Source of the DNA: an uncultured Oscillospiraceae bacterium
GTDB lineage: Bacteria > Bacillota > Clostridia > Oscillospirales > Acutalibacteraceae
DNA: 22,325 nucleotides
Direction: 5' to 3'
Assembly (NCBI GenBank): GCA_900543795.1
Contig: UQSH01000029.1
Location: 1-22,325 of the forward strand
The translations under genes were made by a program, and so were the position numbers. Below, piece after piece: positions 16,087-22,325 of the stretch; the stretch's first letter is position 1; the number at the start of each line of letters is the position of its first letter. Below the pieces are notes generated by a model. The model made no database searches, was not told the DNA's origin, and saw only the letters and a program-made list of their open reading frames with translations.

Positions 16087-16419
16087 ATGAATGAAATAAT
16101 AAAAAACGGAGATTATGCTTTGGAAAACGGAGCCGTTCTTCAAGGCGAATACAGCGAGACGGTGCTCCAAGACATAGCAAGGGCAATTAAGACAAAGCTC
16201 GGTGCATTTTATCCCGATAAAAATTACGGCTCTCGGCTTGACGAAATCAGCGGTGAGTCTGCGCTTCTTTATGCGCTTTGCTTTGCACGGTGCGCCGTTT
16301 ACGGTATGGACGGAGTTTACATAACAAATGCTAACGCCGTTAAGGGCGGCTTTAACTTTTCCGTTTCAATAAACAACGAAGCAAAGGAGGTGTTTGTTGA
16401 ATTTGAGCACAACCTATAA
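16087..16419 (+). CDS. Baseplate wedge protein (Mu gp46 / gp25-like, XkdS)
   Basis: A 110-residue gp25-like wedge protein that links baseplate to sheath in contractile tails. The N-terminal segment GDYALENGAVLQGEYSETVLQ and the motif AFYPDKNYGSRL are typical of Mu gp46/XkdS proteins (family pattern PxxxxGSRL). The 33-base gap before it is short and holds only AAGGA as binding site. The 3' end overlaps the baseplate J gene by 23 bases. Its natural partner, the tail sheath, is not encoded in the window. Confidence 0.82.
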   Translation: MNEIIKNGDYALENGAVLQGEYSETVLQDIARAIKTKLGAFYPDKNYGSRLDEISGESALLYALCFARCAVYGMDGVYITNANAVKGGFNFSVSINNEAKEVFVEFEHNL

Positions 16420-17470
16420 TGAAATTCTTGAAAAAATGAAGCTTGCTTTCTTCAACGAGAGCGGGCAAAGCATAAAAAATATGTCTGACCTTGAACTGCG
16501 CTTTAAAGCGGCGGCAACGGAAATTTATTCAGCCTATGCAAATGCGGATTTCGTTTTAAGGCAGGCATTTGCACAAACGGCAACGGGCGAATATCTTGAT
16601 ATGCATGCACAGTTAAGAGGCATTGAAAGAAAAAAGAGCGCAAGGGCGCACGGAGCGTTAACCTTTTTCGTATCCGAGCCTCTTGAAGAGCAAATAATTA
16701 TCCCTGCGGGAACAATCTGCTCTAACGAAGACAATCCGCAGATACAGTTTGAAACAGACGAACAGGCAATACTGCTTGCAGGCGAGCTGTCCTGTACGGT
16801 TGCGGCAACGGCGGTTACACACGGCAGAGAATTCAATCTTTCGCCGGGCGAGGTTACGGTTATGGTTAATCCGCCGGAATACATTGAGGGCGTTATAAAC
16901 GACACGGAATTTACGGGCGGATGTGATGACGAGAGTGATTCCTCCCTGCGTGAACGCATTATATCTTCTTATAGCATTGCGTCAAACGCCGTAAACAAAA
17001 AATCTGCCGAGGAGCTTATTATGACGCTTGACGGGGTTAGGGATTGCAACATTACGCTTGATGAAGGCGGAGCTCTTACCGTTTGCGTTAAAACCGCCGA
17101 CGACAGTGTTTCGCAGGAGCTAAGCGATGAAATAACAAACCTTTTGGGCTTTGCGGCATTATGCGGAGTTGAAATAAACGCCGTTCCTGCTTCAAAGGTT
17201 GATTTTTCAATAAGTGCGGCAGTCAAAATTAAGCGAGGCTACAACAGAGAGGCGCTTGAAGCAGAGCTTATTGAAAAAATCAGAGAGGCTTGCTCGCAGG
17301 AAAAAATCGGCAAAAGCATTAAATCCTCTGAAATCATTCCTGCGCTATACGGCACTCAGGGGGCAGAGCTTATTGAGCTTGCACTTTCGCCCGGCGCAGA
17401 GGGAGTTGCCGTTTGCGGTGCGAGGGAGTATCTTGTTTTAACAGACGCAAGGGTGGATTTTTATGAATAA
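16397..17470 (+). CDS. Baseplate J-like protein (XkdT)
   Basis: A 357-residue Baseplate_J family protein, the main wedge component of contractile injection baseplates. Typical features are the start YNEILEKMKLAF, then QTATGEYLDMHAQLRGIERK, the beta-rich middle (IIIPAGTICSNEDNPQIQFE), the GCDDESDSSLRERIISSY motif in the central domain, and the C-terminal alpha/beta repeat region. Two adjacent TTG codons (16394, 16397) could start it; GGAGG is three and six bases away respectively, so 16397 is preferred. It overlaps the next gene by eight bases. Confidence 0.88.
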   Translation: MNLSTTYNEILEKMKLAFFNESGQSIKNMSDLELRFKAAATEIYSAYANADFVLRQAFAQTATGEYLDMHAQLRGIERKKSARAHGALTFFVSEPLEEQIIIPAGTICSNEDNPQIQFETDEQAILLAGELSCTVAATAVTHGREFNLSPGEVTVMVNPPEYIEGVINDTEFTGGCDDESDSSLRERIISSYSIASNAVNKKSAEELIMTLDGVRDCNITLDEGGALTVCVKTADDSVSQELSDEITNLLGFAALCGVEINAVPASKVDFSISAAVKIKRGYNREALEAELIEKIREACSQEKIGKSIKSSEIIPALYGTQGAELIELALSPGAEGVAVCGAREYLVLTDARVDFYE

Positions 17471-18017
17471 TGAAATCTATTTAAGACTTTGCTCTCTTAT
17501 GGAAAGGCTTGGCTTTTCCGCCGAGGGCAAAGGAATAACACGAGGAGAAATGGCAGGCTATGCCGAGGGAATTTCCTTTGCGGATGAAATGCTTTCGCAA
17601 ACGCTGAATGAAATTTTTATTTCAACCATGAGCGGCTTCGGAATTGAACGCTTTTGCGATTTATTAAGCATTGAAAGAAAAGCAACAGACGAGGAAACAA
17701 AGCAGGCTATTATTGAAAAGGCAGCTCAAAGCAGTCATCAAATTTCCGTAAACGAATACAACAACGCAATGGCAAAGATGGATTTTTACAGCGAAACGAA
17801 GACAGGCGACGGCATAGCATATAAAATTTCGCCCGTTACAAAGGAAAACCTTGCGGCGCTCGGCGAATTTATTGAAAATTATTTTCCCGTTTACAGAAAA
17901 GCCGTTTATGACGGAAACGGCTCTGACTGGAATTCCTTGGAGCTGCTTAATTTTTACTGGTATGAAATTGATGCGTCGGGCTTTTCGTTTGATATATTTG
18001 AATCCATTGAGGCTTAA
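17463..18017 (+). CDS. Mu gp48 / XkdU-like baseplate protein (DUF2313)
   Basis: A 184-residue protein following baseplate J, the normal place of gp48/XkdU or tail protein I, which completes the wedge and holds the fibre. The motif region SFADEMLSQTLNEIFISTMS and GIERFCDLLSIERKATDEE fits the DUF2313 pattern, and the end holds IENYFPVYRKAVYDGN and LNFYWYEIDASGFSFDIFE. The ATG overlaps the end of the J gene by eight bases, preceded by AAGGGTGG. Downstream is a 68-base gap with a pseudoknot. Confidence 0.75.
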   Translation: MNNEIYLRLCSLMERLGFSAEGKGITRGEMAGYAEGISFADEMLSQTLNEIFISTMSGFGIERFCDLLSIERKATDEETKQAIIEKAAQSSHQISVNEYNNAMAKMDFYSETKTGDGIAYKISPVTKENLAALGEFIENYFPVYRKAVYDGNGSDWNSLELLNFYWYEIDASGFSFDIFESIEA

Positions 18018-18034
18018 TGCCCTTCAAGGGATAA

Positions 18035-18067
18035 AGCCGGCAGTCCGCTCCGGCTGAAACGGCGGAC
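18035..18067 (+). promoter_or_regulatory. Compact H-type pseudoknot upstream of the fibre gene ribosome binding site
   Basis: Stem 1 pairs AGCCGG (18035-18040) with CCGGCT (18050-18055). Stem 2 pairs GTCCGC (18043-18048) with GCGGAC (18062-18067). The stems interlock, with loops of 2, 1 and 6 bases, which is feasible geometry for an H-type pseudoknot. The GGAAAGG ribosome binding site of the fibre gene begins at the very next base (18068). The fold is deduced by eye from complementarity; a regulatory role is inference. Confidence 0.5.
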
Positions 18068-18085
18068 GGAAAGGTTAAGATATTT

Positions 18086-18562
18086 ATGAGTTCAACAAAC
18101 AAAACAACTTATTTGGGATTAAACAGCTGGCTTGGCACAGACAAGCCGCAGAGAGCCGATTTTAACGCAGACAACGAGCTTATTGACACGGCTATCGGCG
18201 AGCATTTTGAAGATGAAATACGCCATATTACAGGCGAGGAACGAGAAACATGGAACTCTCCCTATTTCATTGGAACATATTTCGGAAACGGGGAAGCACC
18301 TCGTACTATAACAACAAAATGCCCGTTTGACCCGTCAATTGTTATTGTTTTTGCAAACAGCTTTACGCCGACCGTTACGAGTTTTTCCTCTTCAACGGTT
18401 AGGCATTATTTCGGCTTTGCAACAAAAAGAGGCTCAACAATGGATTTTTCATTTGACAAGAAAAATCTTATTATCAACAGCACAACAGACGGAACAAACG
18501 GAAACGAATATGTTATGCTCAATCAAATCGGAAAAACTTATATTTACATTATGATAAGATAA
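18086..18562 (+). CDS. Short tail fibre / receptor-binding protein
   Basis: A 158-residue fibre-like protein. The N-terminus (TYLGLNSWLGTDKPQRADFN, then ADNELID) is the attachment motif found at the start of clostridial phage tail fibres. After residue 65 comes a fibre-tip-like domain (GTYFGNGEAP, then PFDPSIVIVFANS), ending IGKTYIYIMIR, as in knob domains of much longer fibres. The long shaft usually found between these parts is missing, so this is a minimal fibre. It is the last gene of the phage-derived locus and is followed by a terminator. No holin or endolysin gene follows. Confidence 0.75.
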   Translation: MSSTNKTTYLGLNSWLGTDKPQRADFNADNELIDTAIGEHFEDEIRHITGEERETWNSPYFIGTYFGNGEAPRTITTKCPFDPSIVIVFANSFTPTVTSFSSSTVRHYFGFATKRGSTMDFSFDKKNLIINSTTDGTNGNEYVMLNQIGKTYIYIMIR

Positions 18563-18574
18563 TCCGACTTAACA

Positions 18575-18615
18575 GAAAAATGCTTCGGAGGCTTTGAGCT
18601 TCCGAAGCATTTTTT
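18575..18615. terminator. Bidirectional terminator between the phage-derived locus and the M28 peptidase gene
   Basis: ATGCTTCGGA (18580-18589) pairs perfectly with TCCGAAGCAT (18601-18610); the stem continues after a G-T wobble with GCT/AGC and a TTG loop. A T-run follows on the plus strand and an A-run precedes it, giving a T-run on the minus strand, so it can end both converging transcripts. Confidence 0.9.
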
Positions 18616-18629
18616 ATGTAATTATATAA

Positions 18630-19892
18630 TTATTCGCAAACGCCCTCACAGCCGTTTTTATCAAACATACAAAGGGCTTCAATCATAATGCTTATGCCGG
18701 CTTCAATTGCGTCCTCGCGAAGATTTTCGGGGTTGTCAAGGCGAGTATGATAATATCTCGGCGGAGCCGGATCCATTGCGGCAAAGCCTGTTGCGGGGAT
18801 ACCTCTTTGAGTGAACGCCGCAGCATCGCAGCCGCCGATATAAATTGATTCATATTTAACATCAAAGCCGCAATTTGCGCAGGCATCGTGCATAAGCTCC
18901 TTAACGCCCTTATGGTGCTGAAGCGTGCCTGAAAGGTCTCTGTCGTAAACCGCCATTGTTTCAAGATCACGGAAGGTATCCATAGCAACAACGATTGTTG
19001 GAGTTTTTTTCATTTCCTCCTCGTGAGCCTTTGCATAAGCCTTTGCTCCTCTTAATCCTGCTTCCTCGGAGCCTGAGCAAATCATAACAACCTCTGTGTT
19101 TTCAAAGCGAACCTTTGCCTCATCAAGAGCTTTAATTGCCGCCATTCCAACATAGCAGCCCGAAAGATTATCGGAAGCACCCGGAACGGATTTGGTCCAG
19201 CTTTGGAAGAAAAGAAACGCAAATTCAAAAGGAATGAAAACGCACGAAACAACAAACAAGGCTATAAAGAACCATCTTGCACTTTCAATGCTCGTTGCGG
19301 CAGCGCCCTTGCCTACAATAATGCAAACAAGTGCAAAGACTGTTTGAACAACAAGGCCTACAACTGCGGGGATTTCAACAAAAAGCTTTGCCTGCAAGCC
19401 GCCTATTAAGTAATTAAGAGTCCATTCAAACTGTGAATCGGAATGACCTATCATAATAAATCTTTTCTTGATTTCGCCTGTTGGCTTTCTTGAAGCAATC
19501 ATATTGTGAGAGGTTTGCTTCGGGAAAAGGAAATCGTCAAACTGCTTATACATAAGAAATTCAAAAATAAGCGGAACAAATGCCAAAACGCAAAGCACAA
19601 GCGCCGCAATGGGACTTGCAAACCAGTTTACAAAAACGCTGGCAATTCCGCAGGCAACCGTGAACGGGATAAATCCCATAAAGCCCTGACGGTGAATTTC
19701 AAATTCTTCAATATCCGTTTTTTCGCAATAGTTTTTCATATCCTTTTGGAACCATTGCTGCGCACGAAGCTCCTCGGGAGAGCCCGGCTTACGAGGACCT
19801 ATTCTTTTGCAAACCTTTGTTATGCCCTTAATTGCATATTCGGTTTGACGCTTAATGTCATAATCATTGCTGTATTCAAGTGCAACCTTCAT
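18630..19892 (-). CDS. Membrane-embedded M28-family metallopeptidase
   Basis: Probably a zinc aminopeptidase anchored in the membrane. All five expected metal or catalytic sites of the M28 fold are visible in order: GHSDS (H and D), GASDNLSG (D), SGSEEAGLRG (E-E), VAMDTF (D) and RYYHTRLDNPEN (H). Four hydrophobic segments are inserted: two before GHSDS (around FIPFTVACGIASVFVNWF and ALVLCVLAFVPLIFEFLMY) and two between GHSDS and GASDN. The start at ATG 19892 is preferred (GGAAAGG eight bases upstream); an in-frame GTG at 19913 would add seven residues. A promoter lies about 70 bases upstream. The substrate is unknown. About 420 residues. Confidence 0.85.
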   Translation of the reverse strand: MKVALEYSNDYDIKRQTEYAIKGITKVCKRIGPRKPGSPEELRAQQWFQKDMKNYCEKTDIEEFEIHRQGFMGFIPFTVACGIASVFVNWFASPIAALVLCVLAFVPLIFEFLMYKQFDDFLFPKQTSHNMIASRKPTGEIKKRFIMIGHSDSQFEWTLNYLIGGLQAKLFVEIPAVVGLVVQTVFALVCIIVGKGAAATSIESARWFFIALFVVSCVFIPFEFAFLFFQSWTKSVPGASDNLSGCYVGMAAIKALDEAKVRFENTEVVMICSGSEEAGLRGAKAYAKAHEEEMKKTPTIVVAMDTFRDLETMAVYDRDLSGTLQHHKGVKELMHDACANCGFDVKYESIYIGGCDAAAFTQRGIPATGFAAMDPAPPRYYHTRLDNPENLREDAIEAGISIMIEALCMFDKNGCEGVCE

Positions 19893-19959
19893 ATTCTTCG
19901 CCTTTCCGCACACAAGGACCTTTGCGCCCCTGTCTGCCGTATAAAATTAATATTAATTC

Positions 19960-19988
19960 ATTTTATCATAATATTAATGATTTTACAA
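19960..19988 (-). promoter_or_regulatory. Sigma-A promoter for the M28 peptidase gene
   Basis: On the minus strand TTGTAA (19983-19988) and TAAAAT (19960-19965) are 17 bases apart, with a TATGA run just before the -10. It lies between the DUF1015 stop and the peptidase start. No terminator is visible between these genes, so some readthrough from upstream is possible. Confidence 0.55.
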
Positions 19989-20017
19989 GAATTGTATCTA
20001 AATTTTACAAAATGCAA

Positions 20018-21256
20018 TCAATTTAAATGATGAATAAAAATGCCCGAAAGGAGCTTTGGCTCAAACCATGTTGATTTCGGCGGCATAATCAGCCCTGCAT
20101 CTGCAATATCCATTAAATCCTTAACGGTTGTGGGGAACATTGAAAATGCCAGCCTCATATCCGTTGCCGTGCGCCTTTCAAGCTCTTCAAGGCCTCTTAT
20201 TCCGCCTATAAAATCAATGCGCTCGTCATTCTTCGGATTTTCAATTCCCAAAACGGGAGCAAGCAAATTATCCTGCAAAACGGAAACATCAAGCCTTTTA
20301 ACAGGATCGCCTTCATCAATGAATTCTTTTTTTGCTTCAAGGCGATACCACTGACTTCCGATAAGCATACCAAAGGTGTGCCTTTTATCAGGCTTAACCC
20401 TTTCCTGCGATTTCTCAACATTAAAGCATTTTGAAATATCGCTGATGAATTCCTCCTCGCTTCTGCCGTTTAAGTCCTTAACAACACGGTTATAATCCAT
20501 AATTTCAAGATCGCAATCGGGGAAAGCAACCGCAAGGAAGAAATTAAACTCCTCGCCTCCGTCATAATTCGGATTTTGCTCACGCCTCATTTGACCTACT
20601 CTGACAGCGGATTCGCATCTGTGGTGGCCGTCTGCAATATAAAATGCGCCTGCATCGGCAAAAAGCTCTGAAAGGCGGGAAATGATTTTTTCATCATCAA
20701 CAACCCAAACAAGCTGCCTTACTCCGCCCGATTCAAAATCATAAACGCTTTCGCACTTTTTTGTGTATTCCTCGGTTATTTTGCAGATTTCGTCATTTTT
20801 TCTGTAAGTTAAAAAGATAGGCCCCGTGTTTGCATTAGTTATATTAACATGATTAATACGGTCGCGCTCCTTCTTTTCAAGCGTTTTTTCGTGCTTTTTG
20901 ATATTGCCGTTTATATAATCATCTATGGAGGCACAGCCTGCAATACCCGTTTGCGCTCTGCCGTTCATTATTTGGCGGTAAATATAAAAGCACGGCATTG
21001 AATCCTGAACTAATGCGCCGCTTTTTTCAAGTGCTTCAAGATTTTCCTTTGCCCTTTGATAAATTTGGGGAGAATACTGATCTGTTCCAACAGGAAAATC
21101 AACCTCTGCCCTATCCGTGTGCATAAACGAAAGCGGCTTGCCCTTAACATATTCACGAGCCTCTGCGCTGCTCATAACATCATACGGAAGTGCCGGAATA
21201 TCCGCCTGGTGCTCCCTGCTTGGTCTGAATGCTTTAAATGCTTTGAAAACTGCCAT
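20018..21256 (-). CDS. DUF1015 family protein
   Basis: A 412-residue DUF1015 protein of uncertain biochemical role. The N-terminus (AFRPSREHQADIPALPYDVM) is typical. The most striking motif is ADGHHRCE at 208-215 (D209, H211, H212, R213). A DGHHR motif also marks ParB/Srx-fold nucleotide-dependent serine kinases (SerK, SbnI), and DUF1015 genes often lie beside serine biosynthesis genes in other anaerobes, which hints at a related activity; this is inference. The ATG overlaps the coaX stop (TAATG), so the two are translationally coupled. No serA or serC gene is in the window. Confidence 0.85.
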   Translation of the reverse strand: MAVFKAFKAFRPSREHQADIPALPYDVMSSAEAREYVKGKPLSFMHTDRAEVDFPVGTDQYSPQIYQRAKENLEALEKSGALVQDSMPCFYIYRQIMNGRAQTGIAGCASIDDYINGNIKKHEKTLEKKERDRINHVNITNANTGPIFLTYRKNDEICKITEEYTKKCESVYDFESGGVRQLVWVVDDEKIISRLSELFADAGAFYIADGHHRCESAVRVGQMRREQNPNYDGGEEFNFFLAVAFPDCDLEIMDYNRVVKDLNGRSEEEFISDISKCFNVEKSQERVKPDKRHTFGMLIGSQWYRLEAKKEFIDEGDPVKRLDVSVLQDNLLAPVLGIENPKNDERIDFIGGIRGLEELERRTATDMRLAFSMFPTTVKDLMDIADAGLIMPPKSTWFEPKLLSGIFIHHLN

Positions 21257-22026
21257 TACTTTTTCTGCTCCCTGTTTTTTTCATAAATTATACGCAAGCC
21301 GTCAAGCAACAGATTTTCATCAACTATAACCTCACGCCTAACCGCCTTTGAAATTGCCCTTGCAAGGCCTCCGGTTAAAACTATTGTTGCCTTTTCGCCA
21401 AGCTCCTCTTCAAATCTTTCAGCCATACCCTCTATCATTGCCGCCGTGCCGATAACGCAGCCGCATTTCATTGCGTCTATCGTGTTTGCTCCGATGATTT
21501 TTGACGGTGCGGAAATATCAATATGAGGCAAAAGCGAGGTTGTGCTTGCAAGGGCGTTGATAGCCGTTTTAACACCGCACATAATCGCTCCGCCGAGATG
21601 AGCTCCCGTTTTATCTAAAACAGACGCCGTTGTTGCCGTTCCTATATCAAAAAGTATTGCGGGAAGCGGATATTTATTAACAACCGCAACATCGCCCACA
21701 ACTATATCCGCACCCGTTTCGGCAGGGTTATCAAGCTTTATATTAAGACCTGTTTTTATTCCCGGCCCAACTATAAGAGCCTCTACGCCGCAAACGGTTT
21801 TTATGCTTTTTTTGAGAGTTCTTACAAGAGGAGGCACAACGCTTGAAATAATTGCACCCTCAATGGCTGCAACATCGTAAATTTCAAGAAAGGTTTTCAG
21901 CTTCATTGAATATTCGATTTCCGTTTCAAGGGTGTTTGTTGCAAGCCTGCCCGAGCAGACAAGCCTTTCGCCGTCAAGCACGCCGAGAACAATATTTGTG
22001 TTGCCGACATCAACTGCAAGTATCAT
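21256..22026 (-). CDS. coaX: Type III pantothenate kinase
   Basis: Phosphorylates pantothenate in the first step of coenzyme A synthesis, in the cytosol. It is 256 residues, the usual CoaX length. It has the N-terminal ASKHA phosphate motif (AVDVGNTNIVLGV), the pantothenate/dimer region with GADIVVGDVA, the second phosphate motif DIGTATTASVLDKTG, followed by GGAIMCGVKTAINAL and, near the end, the VLTGGLA motif. Type III kinases need a monovalent cation and are not feedback inhibited by CoA. The ATG has AAAGGCGG upstream, and a near-consensus promoter lies about 30-60 bases upstream. It is followed with a one-base overlap by the DUF1015 gene. Confidence 0.95.
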   Translation of the reverse strand: MILAVDVGNTNIVLGVLDGERLVCSGRLATNTLETEIEYSMKLKTFLEIYDVAAIEGAIISSVVPPLVRTLKKSIKTVCGVEALIVGPGIKTGLNIKLDNPAETGADIVVGDVAVVNKYPLPAILFDIGTATTASVLDKTGAHLGGAIMCGVKTAINALASTTSLLPHIDISAPSKIIGANTIDAMKCGCVIGTAAMIEGMAERFEEELGEKATIVLTGGLARAISKAVRREVIVDENLLLDGLRIIYEKNREQKK

Positions 22027-22056
22027 ATATTAAACCGCCTTTCATATTTTTAGATT

Positions 22057-22085
22057 ATTATATTATAATTTGCGGTTAATGTAAA
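22057..22085 (-). promoter_or_regulatory. Sigma-A promoter for coaX-DUF1015
   Basis: On the minus strand TTTACA (22080-22085) and a perfect TATAAT (22057-22062) are 17 bases apart, about 30 bases upstream of the coaX start. Confidence 0.7.
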
Positions 22086-22120
22086 GAAAAAAACGCTTCG
22101 GAAATTTGCACCTCCAAAGC
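22084..22120 (-). terminator. Terminator downstream of the fibronectin-domain gene
   Basis: On the minus strand GCTTTGGA (22113-22120) pairs with TCCGAAGC (22095-22102) with one mismatch and a 10-base loop, followed by a run of seven or more T. It partly overlaps the coaX -35 region. About 90 bases without a recognisable gene separate it from the upstream stop codon. Confidence 0.65.
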
Positions 22121-22219
22121 ATTTTTTTGCACAGATTAATCAAGAGCATATCTGCCTGTTGATTTGTCCGTTCTGTTTTTATGTTTTTCGTTTTAAATTA
22201 AAATTTTGGAAAGAATTGT

Positions 22220-22325
22220 TATGCCTTTGTGCCGTTTGACCACGCGCCGTAAACATAGCCTGTCGGCCAATTTCTCCAAGCACGAACACGAACATAATAT
22301 GTTTGATTTGATTTAATGCCCGTTA
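22220..22325 (-). CDS. C-terminal end of a fibronectin type III domain protein (partial)
   Basis: The minus strand at the right edge encodes the last 34 or so residues of a protein, with YYVRVRAWRNWPTGYVYGAW followed by SNGTKA and a TAA stop. The pattern YYVRVRA...YGAWS is the end of fibronectin type III repeats common in secreted or surface proteins of gut Clostridia. The rest of the gene lies outside the window, so length, signal peptide and any catalytic domain cannot be seen. Confidence 0.6.

Noticed and set aside
18035..18074. The pseudoknot as an HDV-like ribozyme
   Set aside because: It lacks the third helix between the two stems and the active-site layout of HDV-like ribozymes; only a simple H-type fold is supported.
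16087..18562. Reading the baseplate genes as a contractile bacteriocin (R-type tailocin) or type VI-like system
   Set aside because: Those need sheath and tube genes, which are missing, and do not carry terminase, portal and capsid genes, which are present.
7594..18615. Attachment-site direct repeats flanking the phage-derived locus
   Set aside because: The flanks contain unrelated terminators, and no shared repeat was noticed by eye; no tRNA gene is present.

Overview
The window looks like a chromosomal segment of an anaerobic, low-to-moderate GC Gram-positive bacterium, most likely an uncultured gut Clostridia (Oscillospirales-like). This is inferred from a trimeric bifurcating [FeFe]-hydrogenase operon, a type III pantothenate kinase next to a DUF1015 gene, strong GGAGG ribosome binding sites, sigma-A type promoters and a clostridial style of phage genes. 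No rRNA, tRNA, CRISPR array or insertion sequence was seen.

Layout. (1) 1-3184, minus strand: a ComM/YifB-type AAA+ gene whose C-terminal domain is missing at the window edge, with its own near-consensus promoter; then a phosphoglucomutase gene followed by a 32-codon membrane peptide gene and a terminator. (2) 3441-7573, plus strand: hydC-hydB-hydA, a complete NADH/ferredoxin bifurcating hydrogenase, closed by a strong terminator. (3) 7777-18562, plus strand: a compact phage-derived locus of 17 genes, almost all overlapping or a few bases apart. It holds packaging (TerS, TerL), portal, prohead protease, decoration protein, major capsid protein, three neck or adaptor proteins, one micro-ORF, and then a Mu/PBSX-like baseplate set (LysM hub chaperone, hub, spike, gp25-like wedge, baseplate J, gp48-like, short fibre). 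It ends at a bidirectional terminator. (4) 18630-22026, minus strand: a membrane M28-type peptidase, a DUF1015 protein and coaX. (5) At the right edge, the C-terminal end of a fibronectin type III protein.

The most unusual part is the phage-derived locus. It has an intact-looking head and DNA-packaging module and an intact-looking contractile-type baseplate module. It has no gene for the tail sheath, tail tube, tail assembly chaperone or tape measure; a 29-codon ORF sits where those genes are expected. It also has no integrase, repressor, replication or lysis gene, and is bracketed by host genes and terminators. It is either a recently deleted prophage or a domesticated particle-forming locus (tailless particle or gene-transfer-agent-like). 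Other points of interest are an H-type pseudoknot touching the ribosome binding site of the fibre gene, a head-closure gene with no standard start codon (ACG at ideal spacing), a long hairpin just upstream of it, and systematic TTG starts in the head module.
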